Below, in pieces: positions 1 to 5,846 of a DNA stretch of 10,722 nt. Source of the DNA: Holophagaceae bacterium (GTDB taxonomy: Bacteria; Acidobacteriota; Holophagae; Holophagales; Holophagaceae); NCBI GenBank assembly GCA_025353305.1, contig JANXQX010000215.1, forward strand, positions 1-10,722, read 5' to 3'. How positions within the stretch are numbered: position 1 is the stretch's first letter; the number at the start of each line of letters is the position of its first letter. The notes under the pieces are model-generated. The model did not search any database. It saw only the letters and a program-made list of their open reading frames with translations, and was not told the origin of the DNA. Made by a program: the position numbers and the translations under genes.

Positions 1-76
1 GGGCCGTTACGTAAGGGCCAGTGCGTGATGGCCCCTTATGCCGACGGGATGTAGGGCTTAAGCTAGGACTCTAGTG

Positions 77-1090
77 ATGGACCCCCGACTCTCCCGCGCC
101 CTCGACCGATGGGCCTGCATGGATCCCCGCCCCCTGAGCGGAGATGCTGGCGCACGCCAGTATGTCCGCGTGAGGCACCCTCAGCTGGGCACCGCGCTGG
201 TGGTGCTCTACCCGCTGGATGAGACGGGGAAAAACGATCCCGCCTACTATGAATTCCGCGCCATGCACGCCTATCTCGATCCCGTGATGCGGGTTCCCAC
301 CATCATCCAGACCTGGGACGAAGAACGGGTGCTCCTGGTGGAGGATCTTGGAGACGTGACTCTGGAACGGCGCCTCATGGAACATCCTGAAGAAGAGCGG
401 GCTTGGGCGGATCGCGCGGGCTGGCTCCTGGCCACATTGCTGGGACCTCTTACGGTAGGTGCGCCTCCCCACAGCTTTTTCATGGCCCGGGCTTTCGATG
501 AAGAAAAACTGGAGTTCGAATGGGGGTACTGCCAGGCGAATTTTTTTCAGGAGTTCTTGAAAAAGGACCCCCCGCGCTGGCTGGACCGGCTCATGTTGGA
601 GCTCCACGAGAACCTTGCCCCAAGGGCCCAGTTCCTGGCACATCGTGATTTTCATGTTCGGAACCTGATGGTTCAGGGCGATCGCCTGGTGGTCATTGAT
701 TTCCAGGACGCACGCCGAGGCGCCGCTACCTACGATCTGGCTTCCATCCTTTTTGATGGCTACTGGGACTGGTCCAAGGAGGCAGGCAGCCTGCTGCTGC
801 GTCACGTGCGCGAGGAACTGGGCTGGTCTGATGCCGCGCTTTGGGAAGAACTGAACCTCTCGGCCCTCCAGCGCAATTTCAAGGCGTTAGGCACGTTCGG
901 ATATCAGCTCATGAAATGCAAGAAAGCCCATTTCGCTCCCGCCATCCCGCACACGCTGAGGCATCTGCGCTCGCACTTCCGGCGGCTCAATCATGGCGAG
1001 GGTGTGCTGGCCACGGAGAACTGGATGCGAATCGCGGAGAAGCGTCTCTGGAAAGAAAACGGCGACGATGCCGCTGGAACAAACGCCTGA
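77..1090 (+). CDS. AmgK-like sugar kinase (aminoglycoside phosphotransferase fold)
   Basis: A 337-residue cytoplasmic kinase of the APH/choline-kinase fold. It resembles the AmgK group (COG3178), whose studied members phosphorylate the anomeric position of N-acetylmuramate or N-acetylglucosamine in cell-wall recycling. Seen in the sequence: a nucleotide-loop motif GDAGARQY at residues 22-29, a hinge LLVEDLGD at 86-93, the catalytic loop HRDFHVRN at 189-196 (Asp as base, Asn for metal), and the metal-binding IDFQDARRG at 207-215 followed by YDLAS. DFQDA plus YDLAS is typical of AmgK rather than of antibiotic kinases. The start is ATG 77, with AGGA at 65-68; GTG 74 is an equally readable alternative adding one residue. 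The usual partner MurU is not downstream, because the next gene is convergent; it could lie upstream, outside the window. Family is secure; the exact sugar substrate is inferred. Confidence 0.85.
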   Translation: MDPRLSRALDRWACMDPRPLSGDAGARQYVRVRHPQLGTALVVLYPLDETGKNDPAYYEFRAMHAYLDPVMRVPTIIQTWDEERVLLVEDLGDVTLERRLMEHPEEERAWADRAGWLLATLLGPLTVGAPPHSFFMARAFDEEKLEFEWGYCQANFFQEFLKKDPPRWLDRLMLELHENLAPRAQFLAHRDFHVRNLMVQGDRLVVIDFQDARRGAATYDLASILFDGYWDWSKEAGSLLLRHVREELGWSDAALWEELNLSALQRNFKALGTFGYQLMKCKKAHFAPAIPHTLRHLRSHFRRLNHGEGVLATENWMRIAEKRLWKENGDDAAGTNA

Positions 1091-1095
1091 GTCAA

Positions 1096-1650
1096 TCAGC
1101 CTGGTATCCATTCCACATCAGCGATACCCGCCAGGGCGTTTTCAGCGCGGGACAATGCGAATAGCCAATCACTGAGCCGATTGATGTAGATCAGGACCGC
1201 CGGTGGAATACCTTCTTCATTGCCCAATACCACCACATCGCGCTCGGCGCGGCGGCAGATCGTCCGGGCAAGGTGGGCATAGGCGCTGGGAAGGGTTCCG
1301 CCAGGTAGAACGAAATGTTTCATGGGCGGGGCGAGCTTCGTCAGGCGGTCAATGTCCGCCTCCATGTCCGACACTTCCCAGGTGGGAGTGATCATCCTCT
1401 TTTCAAGCCGATTCAGGTGACTTCCGGGAGTGGCCAGGATGGCACCCAACACAAACAAGTCGTGCTGGATTCGTTTCAATGCGGCTTTCACGGCGGCTTT
1501 CTCGCTCACATGCAGGTGCAGCAGGCCGATCACGCTATTGAGTTCATCAAGGGCGCCATAAGCCATGATGCGGTGATTGCTTTTCGTGACGCGATCTCCG
1601 CCGAAGAGTCCCGTCATGCCTTTATCGCCAGTGCGGGTGTAGATCTTCAC
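1096..1650 (-). CDS. pduO: PduO-type ATP:cob(I)alamin adenosyltransferase
   Basis: A 184-residue enzyme that transfers the adenosyl group of ATP to cob(I)alamin, giving coenzyme B12 (adenosylcobalamin). It acts in the cytoplasm, normally as a trimer. Diagnostic motifs are present: the N-terminal ATP-binding TRTGDKGMTGLFGG (residues 5-18), AYGALDELN (30-38), FVLPGG (113-118), RRAERDVV (133-140) and YINRLSDWLF (155-164). The length matches the stand-alone PduO N-terminal domain, without the extra C-terminal domain of the Salmonella protein. The start is GTG, fixed by a strong AGGAGGT five bases upstream and by the family N-terminus MKIYTRTGDKG. It is the last gene of the minus-strand run, 34 bases after pyrE. 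No pdu genes or B12-dependent enzyme lie in the window, so the user of the cofactor is unknown. The symbol names the family type, not a propanediol role. Confidence 0.95.
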   Translation of the reverse strand: MKIYTRTGDKGMTGLFGGDRVTKSNHRIMAYGALDELNSVIGLLHLHVSEKAAVKAALKRIQHDLFVLGAILATPGSHLNRLEKRMITPTWEVSDMEADIDRLTKLAPPMKHFVLPGGTLPSAYAHLARTICRRAERDVVVLGNEEGIPPAVLIYINRLSDWLFALSRAENALAGIADVEWIPG

Positions 1651-1655
1651 TCAGC

Positions 1656-1662
1656 ACCTCCT
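1656..1662 (-). promoter_or_regulatory. Strong ribosome binding site of the adenosyltransferase gene
   Basis: On the minus strand this reads AGGAGGT, a full anti-16S match, five bases before the GTG at 1650. It decides the non-ATG start. It lies in the 34-base gap after pyrE, so the gene can be translated independently of pyrE although probably on the same mRNA. Confidence 0.85.
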
Positions 1663-1684
1663 GATAATTATTAACTGCAATGGC

Positions 1685-2314
1685 TCATTCGTGGTTCTTG
1701 CTCCACCCCACCGTATCGCGCCGCCACTCCTTAAGGGCAGCGGTGTCGTGGGGATCCAGAATTCCGTTGCTTGTAGCTTCAGACGAGAGCTCGTCGAAAG
1801 TTGCAAGGACTTGCAAATCCACGCCTGCCGTTCGGAAGGCCGCTTCGGCTTGTGGAAGCCCATAACTGAACAGCGCCAGGACCACTAGTACAATCGCATC
1901 TTCGCGCTGAAGGGCCTCAACGCAATGCAGGCTTGAGCCCCCGGTGGAGATGAGATCCTCGATCAGCACCACGCGATGGCCATCGGCGTGGGGGCCTTCC
2001 ACCTGGCGGCCCATGCCATGTTTCTTTGGCTCCGGCCGGACGTAGACCATGGGCAGATTCAGGCGATCCGCGACGAGGGCCGCCCAGGGGATTCCTGCCG
2101 TGCTGGTGCCAGCGATCAGGGTTGGGGAAGGTTCGGCAGCCCTCACTGCCAGTGCATCGGCGATGGCACCGCGCAACCCCGGATGCCCAAGCAGTTGGCG
2201 GTTATCGCAATAGATGGGCGACTTCAGTCCGCTGGCCCAAGTGAATGGCGACTTTGGCGAAAGCCGCACGGCACCAGCATCCAGGAGGGCCTTGGCGACA
2301 TTCAATTCACTCAC
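1685..2314 (-). CDS. pyrE: Orotate phosphoribosyltransferase
   Basis: A 209-residue PyrE that joins orotate and PRPP to form orotidine 5'-monophosphate in de novo pyrimidine synthesis; it acts in the cytoplasm, usually as a dimer. The family signature FTWASGLKSPIYCDNR is at residues 24-39, the RPEPKKHG stretch at 93-100 carries the conserved Lys of the flexible catalytic loop, and the PRPP-binding motif VLIEDLISTGGSS is at 116-128. Length is normal for the family. The start is GTG at 2314. Its first bases overlap the TGA of the upstream cysteine synthase gene (GTGA, four bases), and there is only a weak purine stretch before it, so translational coupling is likely. The adenosyltransferase gene follows 34 bases downstream. 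No other pyrimidine genes are in the window. Confidence 0.96.
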   Translation of the reverse strand: MSELNVAKALLDAGAVRLSPKSPFTWASGLKSPIYCDNRQLLGHPGLRGAIADALAVRAAEPSPTLIAGTSTAGIPWAALVADRLNLPMVYVRPEPKKHGMGRQVEGPHADGHRVVLIEDLISTGGSSLHCVEALQREDAIVLVVLALFSYGLPQAEAAFRTAGVDLQVLATFDELSSEATSNGILDPHDTAALKEWRRDTVGWSKNHE

Positions 2315-3264
2315 GGAAGGTCCAGTTCAGCCACCGGCTGTTTGCTCATGTAGCGTTCCGCGCCATCCGGGAAAAGGGTCACGATCCGGCTTCCTGGGGT
2401 GAGTTCCAGCGCGATCCTGCGCGCGGCCCAAGCATTGGCACCGGAGCTTGGACCCACCAGGCAGCCTTCCTTGGCGATGAGTTCCCGGGCAACCGCAAGG
2501 CTGTCCGCATCGGCCACATCCATGATTTGATCGGCGAGGCCAAGATCCAGGCTGCCCGGGATGAACCCATTGCCGATGCCCTCGACAGACCACTCCGACA
2601 AGGGAGCGCCGCAGAAAATGGAACCGACGGGTTGCACGCAAACGGCATGGATCTTGGGGTTCAATTCCTTCAGCCGCCTGACCGTGCCCGTGAACGTACC
2701 ACCGCTGCCGGCCCCGATGACCACAGCATCCACGCGGCCTTCCAGCTGCTCCCAGATTTCCTCCGCCGTCGTGTGGTAGTGCGTGTCGGGGTTGCTTGGA
2801 TTCTCGAACTGCTGAGGCACGTATGAATTGGGAATGGTCGCGGCTAGTTCAGCGCATTTGGCGATGGCGCCCTTCATCCCCTCTTCTTTTGGAATGAGCA
2901 CCAGCTCCGCGCCCAGGGCCTTCATCAACATCATTTTTTCCCGGCTGTACTTCGTGGGCACGCACAGGATGCATTGGTAGCCCATGGCTTTCGCAGCGAT
3001 GGCCAGACCCACACCGGTATTGCCTGCAGTGGGTTCGATGATGGTGGAGATGCCCGGCTTGATCAGGCCAGCCTTCTCGGCGGCCACAATCATGCCCACG
3101 CCGATTCGGTCTTTCACGCTGCCACCGGGATTCAGGTATTCGAGCTTGGCGAAAATAACTCGCTCGGGGGAAAAGCGTTTCAAACGCAGCATGGGTGTTT
3201 GGCCCACCAGATCAAGAATGGAATCAACCACGGGGGTCAATTGGCGTATTGCGGCATGGGGCAT
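2311..3264 (-). CDS. PLP-dependent cysteine synthase family protein (CysK/MccA type)
   Basis: A 317-residue fold-type II PLP enzyme that adds a sulfur nucleophile to an activated serine such as O-acetylserine. Seen: PLP lysine K51 in NPGGSVKDRI (45-54), substrate-binding loop EPTAGNTGVGLA (77-88), phosphate loop GAGSGGTFTG (184-193) and GPSSGANA (271-278). CysK proteins usually read TSGNTG in the substrate loop. The TAGNTG form, the GMxGAIAK stretch near 129-136, VEGIGNGFIP (228-237) and the IVTLFPDGAERYMSK end (294-308) recall, from memory, Bacillus MccA, an O-acetylserine-dependent cystathionine beta-synthase. It could therefore make cysteine or cystathionine; I leave the symbol blank. There is no CBS regulatory domain. 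The start is ATG with GGAG five bases upstream. It follows ftcD by 86 bases and overlaps pyrE by four. Confidence 0.92.
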   Translation of the reverse strand: MPHAAIRQLTPVVDSILDLVGQTPMLRLKRFSPERVIFAKLEYLNPGGSVKDRIGVGMIVAAEKAGLIKPGISTIIEPTAGNTGVGLAIAAKAMGYQCILCVPTKYSREKMMLMKALGAELVLIPKEEGMKGAIAKCAELAATIPNSYVPQQFENPSNPDTHYHTTAEEIWEQLEGRVDAVVIGAGSGGTFTGTVRRLKELNPKIHAVCVQPVGSIFCGAPLSEWSVEGIGNGFIPGSLDLGLADQIMDVADADSLAVARELIAKEGCLVGPSSGANAWAARRIALELTPGSRIVTLFPDGAERYMSKQPVAELDLP

Positions 3265-3350
3265 GGGTTCTCCGAATTCTTGATTCTAGGACCGAAGCCC
3301 GAACGAGGCGAGGCCTGGCCCAGGATCAACCACCAGGGGAGTGCAATTTG

Positions 3351-5219
3351 TCATTTCCGTTTGGCTCCGATCATGGACTTGAGACTTGCATCGCCCTCAT
3401 CGCCGACCTTGGCCATCAATGCCTGGGCCTCGGTCAGGATCGAAGTGCAGCGGGTCTGCATCTCATCCACGAAGGCGCCATCCTTGATGTCCTTCAGGTT
3501 GATCAACACGTTCCAGAGACCACCCCGAACGCCAGTGAAGGCGGCCGCACAGCCCACCAGCGCATCGGTCAGCGAATTGGGATTGCCCGCCTGGGCGACG
3601 CGATCCGCGAGCTTCATCGCGTCCAGGCTCAACTCAGCGGTGCCCAATGGCACGGCGACAGCCTTTTGCAATCCAGCCTGCATGGCCGCGCTGCGGGCCT
3701 TCTTTTCGGCATCCGAGCCTTTTGGCAGGCGAAGCGCATCCATGTAGCCATTGAAGGCATTGGTATCTTCATCCACCGCCAGAATCAGGGCATCCTTCAC
3801 CCTTTGCGCATCTTTTGCGATGGCGAGCAATTCGCGCTCGATGGTCTTGGTGTGGGCTTTACCCTGGGTGAGATTGGCCACCATGGAGGTCAGCGCGGCG
3901 CCCAGCGACCCCGCAAGCGCCGCGATGGAACCGCCGCCCGGCGCCGGCGTGTCACGGCTCACTTCTTCGACGAAAGTGGCCGCGGGCATGGCCATCAGGC
4001 CTTTGTCAAAGCGCTTGGGCAGGCCGATCACCTTCTTCTCGATGTCAAAGGGTGAAACATCCGCTAGCCCCATGGAGAAGATGGCCATTTTCAGGACATC
4101 TGCGACCGGCACGAAGGGCGATTTGCCCATGGCGCTCAAGTAGTGCTGCCCAGCCTGGTAGAGCGCGTGGAAGGGCACCAGACCCACGATCTCGCTGCCG
4201 GTGACCACCAGCCCGCGGTCCAAGGCCAGTTTACGCGTGGCGTCCAGCACCGAGTGGGGCGGCGTGGCGTGGTAGTCGGTCAGGTTGATGGAAAGCTGGG
4301 CGCGACTGTATTCCTGGACCACCCATCCGATAGCCTTGCACTCGGTGAAATACCCGGCCCGGTAGGCCTTCTGGCCGATGAGAGTCTCGGCGGCTTCATT
4401 CCCGCTGGCGTCAATGTCATTGAGCAGGAGCAGGTTGCGCAACTCATAACTGTGCACCTGCCGGCAGTGGGTCTCCAGGGCCTTGAAATCCTGAGCGTCG
4501 TGATCGCAATTGCCGCAGGGGAATCGGTCCTTCTGGTAGAACAGGATTTCACCGCTGGAATAGTAGGCGTTGGTCTGGTTCCGGCGCGCCACGCGGCCTT
4601 TTTCACGCAACTCGAACGCCAGATCTGTGGCGTGGTCCTTGACCTGGCTGTTGAGTGTGATGTTGAAAGCGATCAGGAATTCCCGGGCGCCGATGATCGT
4701 GGCGCCGGTTTTCGCGTTGAATTCGGAAGGACCATAATCCGGCGCCCAGTTTGGATCCTTGAGCTTCAGGGCCAGCCCTTCATATTCACCTTTTCGGACC
4801 ACCGCCAGGTTCCTGCGCTCCTCGGTTTTTGCGGCGGCTTCATAAAGGTAGACGGGAATGCTTAGCTCGCGTCCAACGCGTGCCCCGAGCCGGTCTGCCA
4901 ATTCTGCGCAATCGTCGAGCGTAAGGCCCGAAACAGGCACAAATGGGCAGACGTCCGTGGCGCCCATGCGGGGGTGGGCGCCGTGGTGGGTGCCCATGTC
5001 GATGAGGCGTGCAGCCGTCTTGATGGCCTGGAAAGCGGCTTCCAGGGCTGCCTCGGGATCGCCCACGAACGTCACGACGGTGCGGTTCGTGGCCGCGCCA
5101 GGATCCACATCCATGAGCTTCACGCCCGCGACAGACTCGATTGCGTCGGTTATCTGCCTGATCTTTGCCAAGTCCCGGCCTTCAGAAAAATTGGGGACAC
5201 ATTCAACGATGCGATGCAT
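3351..5219 (-). CDS. ftcD: Fused glutamate formimidoyltransferase / formimidoyltetrahydrofolate cyclodeaminase with zinc-finger-like insert
   Basis: A 622-residue bifunctional enzyme. The N-terminal half moves the formimino group from N-formimino-glutamate (histidine breakdown) to tetrahydrofolate; the C-terminal half releases ammonia to give 5,10-methenyl-THF. Seen: start IVECVPNFSEGR (4-15), catalytic-region THHGAHPRMGATDV with His82 (77-90), second subdomain KAIGWVVQEYSRAQLSINLTD (295-315) and TGSEIVGLVP (340-349), and the cyclodeaminase DTPAPGGGSIAALAGSLGAAL (423-443) with VDEDTNAFN (482-490). Residues about 212-288 are an insert holding CX2CX12HX4H (C235, C238, H251, H256). It roughly accounts for the excess over the 541-residue human enzyme. 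The start is ATG with AAGGAG six bases upstream. It lies 42 bases after the toxin gene. No hut genes are in the window. Confidence 0.95.
   Translation of the reverse strand: MHRIVECVPNFSEGRDLAKIRQITDAIESVAGVKLMDVDPGAATNRTVVTFVGDPEAALEAAFQAIKTAARLIDMGTHHGAHPRMGATDVCPFVPVSGLTLDDCAELADRLGARVGRELSIPVYLYEAAAKTEERRNLAVVRKGEYEGLALKLKDPNWAPDYGPSEFNAKTGATIIGAREFLIAFNITLNSQVKDHATDLAFELREKGRVARRNQTNAYYSSGEILFYQKDRFPCGNCDHDAQDFKALETHCRQVHSYELRNLLLLNDIDASGNEAAETLIGQKAYRAGYFTECKAIGWVVQEYSRAQLSINLTDYHATPPHSVLDATRKLALDRGLVVTGSEIVGLVPFHALYQAGQHYLSAMGKSPFVPVADVLKMAIFSMGLADVSPFDIEKKVIGLPKRFDKGLMAMPAATFVEEVSRDTPAPGGGSIAALAGSLGAALTSMVANLTQGKAHTKTIERELLAIAKDAQRVKDALILAVDEDTNAFNGYMDALRLPKGSDAEKKARSAAMQAGLQKAVAVPLGTAELSLDAMKLADRVAQAGNPNSLTDALVGCAAAFTGVRGGLWNVLINLKDIKDGAFVDEMQTRCTSILTEAQALMAKVGDEGDASLKSMIGAKRK
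4356..4586 (-). other. Zinc-finger-like insert within ftcD
   Basis: This covers about residues 212-288 of FtcD, between the formimidoyltransferase N-subdomain end (LAFELREKGR) and the KAIGW motif. Canonical FTCD has only a short linker here. The core (DNA about 4452-4523) reads F-P-C-x2-C-x12-H-x4-H, with Leu three residues before the first His, as in C2H2 fingers. His240 and Cys252 are further possible ligands. The aromatic is seven residues after the second Cys instead of four, so it is not a textbook DNA-binding finger. A structural zinc site is the likelier role. Confidence 0.7.
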
Positions 5220-5225
5220 GAAGCT

Positions 5226-5231
5226 CTCCTT
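5226..5231 (-). promoter_or_regulatory. Ribosome binding site of ftcD
   Basis: On the minus strand this is AAGGAG, six bases before ATG 5219. It fixes the ftcD start and lies in the 42-base gap after the toxin stop, so ftcD has its own translation signal even if it shares a transcript with the toxin-antitoxin pair. Confidence 0.75.
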
Positions 5232-5261
5232 TTCTCAACACCAACTAGGCAAGCTGATTGC

Positions 5262-5534
5262 TCAACGCCGGTATATGTCGCGGCGATTGCCGATGCGCAC
5301 AACGAGAACCAACAAGGCCTCGTCCAGGATGGCGCAAATGATCCGGAAATCACCCACGCGATACCTCCAGAATTCGCCGAGCCTGGGCCCCTTCAAAGCC
5401 TCGCCCATGGCCCTTGGATCTTCATTGACGCGCACCCTCTCATAGAGGAAATTCAGAATCCGCTGGGCCTGGGATGGGTCAATCTGGCGCAACCCCTTCT
5501 GCGCCTGATCTGACAGTTCAACTCTCCAGACCAT
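5262..5534 (-). CDS. RelE/ParE-family toxin
   Basis: A 90-residue toxin of the RelE/ParE superfamily. RelE members cleave mRNA in the ribosomal A site and ParE members poison gyrase; the sequence alone does not separate these with certainty. Seen: a short basic protein with an N-terminal strand WRVELSDQAQKGLRQ (3-17), the LKGPRLGEFWRYRVGDFRIICAI core (48-69) and the C-terminal VVRIGNRRDIYRR (78-90). Basic residues (R58, R64, R84, R85) and Tyr88 suit an RNase of the RelE type. Its ATG lies inside the antitoxin gene (17-base overlap) with no Shine-Dalgarno upstream, so translation is probably coupled to the antitoxin, the usual way of keeping toxin below antitoxin. ftcD follows 42 bases downstream. 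Confidence 0.9.
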   Translation of the reverse strand: MVWRVELSDQAQKGLRQIDPSQAQRILNFLYERVRVNEDPRAMGEALKGPRLGEFWRYRVGDFRIICAILDEALLVLVVRIGNRRDIYRR

Positions 5535-5742
5535 GTTCGCGCATCACTACTTCCAGTGAGGTGGTATGGGAACGCCCAGCACGAATTTCCTCAAGTGCCT
5601 TTTCTGCCAGGTACAAGTCTTCTAAATTATCCAGATGCTCAAGGATGGCTTCTCGGGCGTAAAAGGTCTTGGTTCGGCCTGTGGCCAGAGCCAAGGCTTC
5701 AAGGCGACTTTCAATTTCAGCTGGAAGGCGGATGGCGAGCAT
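5518..5742 (-). CDS. RelB-family ribbon-helix-helix antitoxin
   Basis: A 74-residue antitoxin. The N-terminus MLAIRLPAEIESRLEALALATGR is a ribbon-helix-helix DNA-binding domain: one beta strand (LAIRLP) and two helices, the second from KTFYAREAILEHL. The rest (LEDLYLAEKALEEIRAGR and the acidic tail) should wrap the toxin. The same frame is open further upstream to 6057, but that part lies in leuS on another frame. ATG 5742 is chosen because the RHH strand begins exactly there and AAGGAA (5750-5755) sits seven bases before it. It overlaps the toxin start by 17 bases. Antitoxins of this type repress their own promoter, and a TATACT -10 overlapped by a short palindrome lies just upstream. Confidence 0.9.
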   Translation of the reverse strand: MLAIRLPAEIESRLEALALATGRTKTFYAREAILEHLDNLEDLYLAEKALEEIRAGRSHTTSLEVVMREHGLES

Positions 5743-5759
5743 GGATGTATTCCTTCGAC

Positions 5760-5770
5760 ATACAAGTATA
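5760..5770 (-). promoter_or_regulatory. Candidate -10 box and operator of the toxin-antitoxin pair
   Basis: On the minus strand TATACT (5765-5770) is one base from the TATAAT consensus and would start transcription near 5757, about 15 bases before the antitoxin ATG. It is overlapped by the inverted repeat ATAC-TT-GTAT (5760-5769), short and AT-rich in a GC-rich region, a plausible operator for the RHH antitoxin. No good -35 hexamer is seen at 16-18 bases. That is a weakness. Confidence 0.4.
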
Positions 5771-5809
5771 GCGCTCCTGGTTTGAACGGAACCGGAAAAC
5801 GATCCATGC

Positions 5810-5832
5810 GGCCCTGCAAGCCCCTCCAGGCC
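5810..5832 (-). terminator. Weak hairpin after leuS
   Basis: On the minus strand GGCCTG and CAGGGCC can pair with one bulged base around a 10-base loop, 14 bases after the leuS stop. No T-run follows directly; TTTT comes only about 10 bases later. It may be a weak or Rho-dependent stop, or just GC-rich sequence. The rest of the 104-base gap holds only the toxin-antitoxin promoter region. Confidence 0.2.
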
Positions 5833-5846
5833 GTCATAACACAACT

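Noticed and set aside
1..54. Frame 1 is open from the window edge to a TAG at 52-54, possibly the end of an upstream gene; a GGGCCA/TGGCCC hairpin lies at 15-34.
   Set aside because: Only 17 open codons, likely by chance; frame 2 is also open to a TGA at 26-28. The hairpin has no T-run. Neither can be assigned.
3265..3350. GGGC-TTCG-GTCC hairpin and TAGAAT box on the minus strand between ftcD and the cysteine synthase gene, as terminator or promoter.
   Set aside because: The stem is only four pairs with a G-U and no T-run, and no -35 hexamer stands at the right distance from TAGAAT.
4143..4865. A 240-residue plus-strand open frame opposite ftcD, and similar long open frames opposite leuS and the cysteine synthase gene.
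   Set aside because: They lie wholly antisense to strongly recognised enzymes, show no domain or motif, and are expected in GC-rich DNA.
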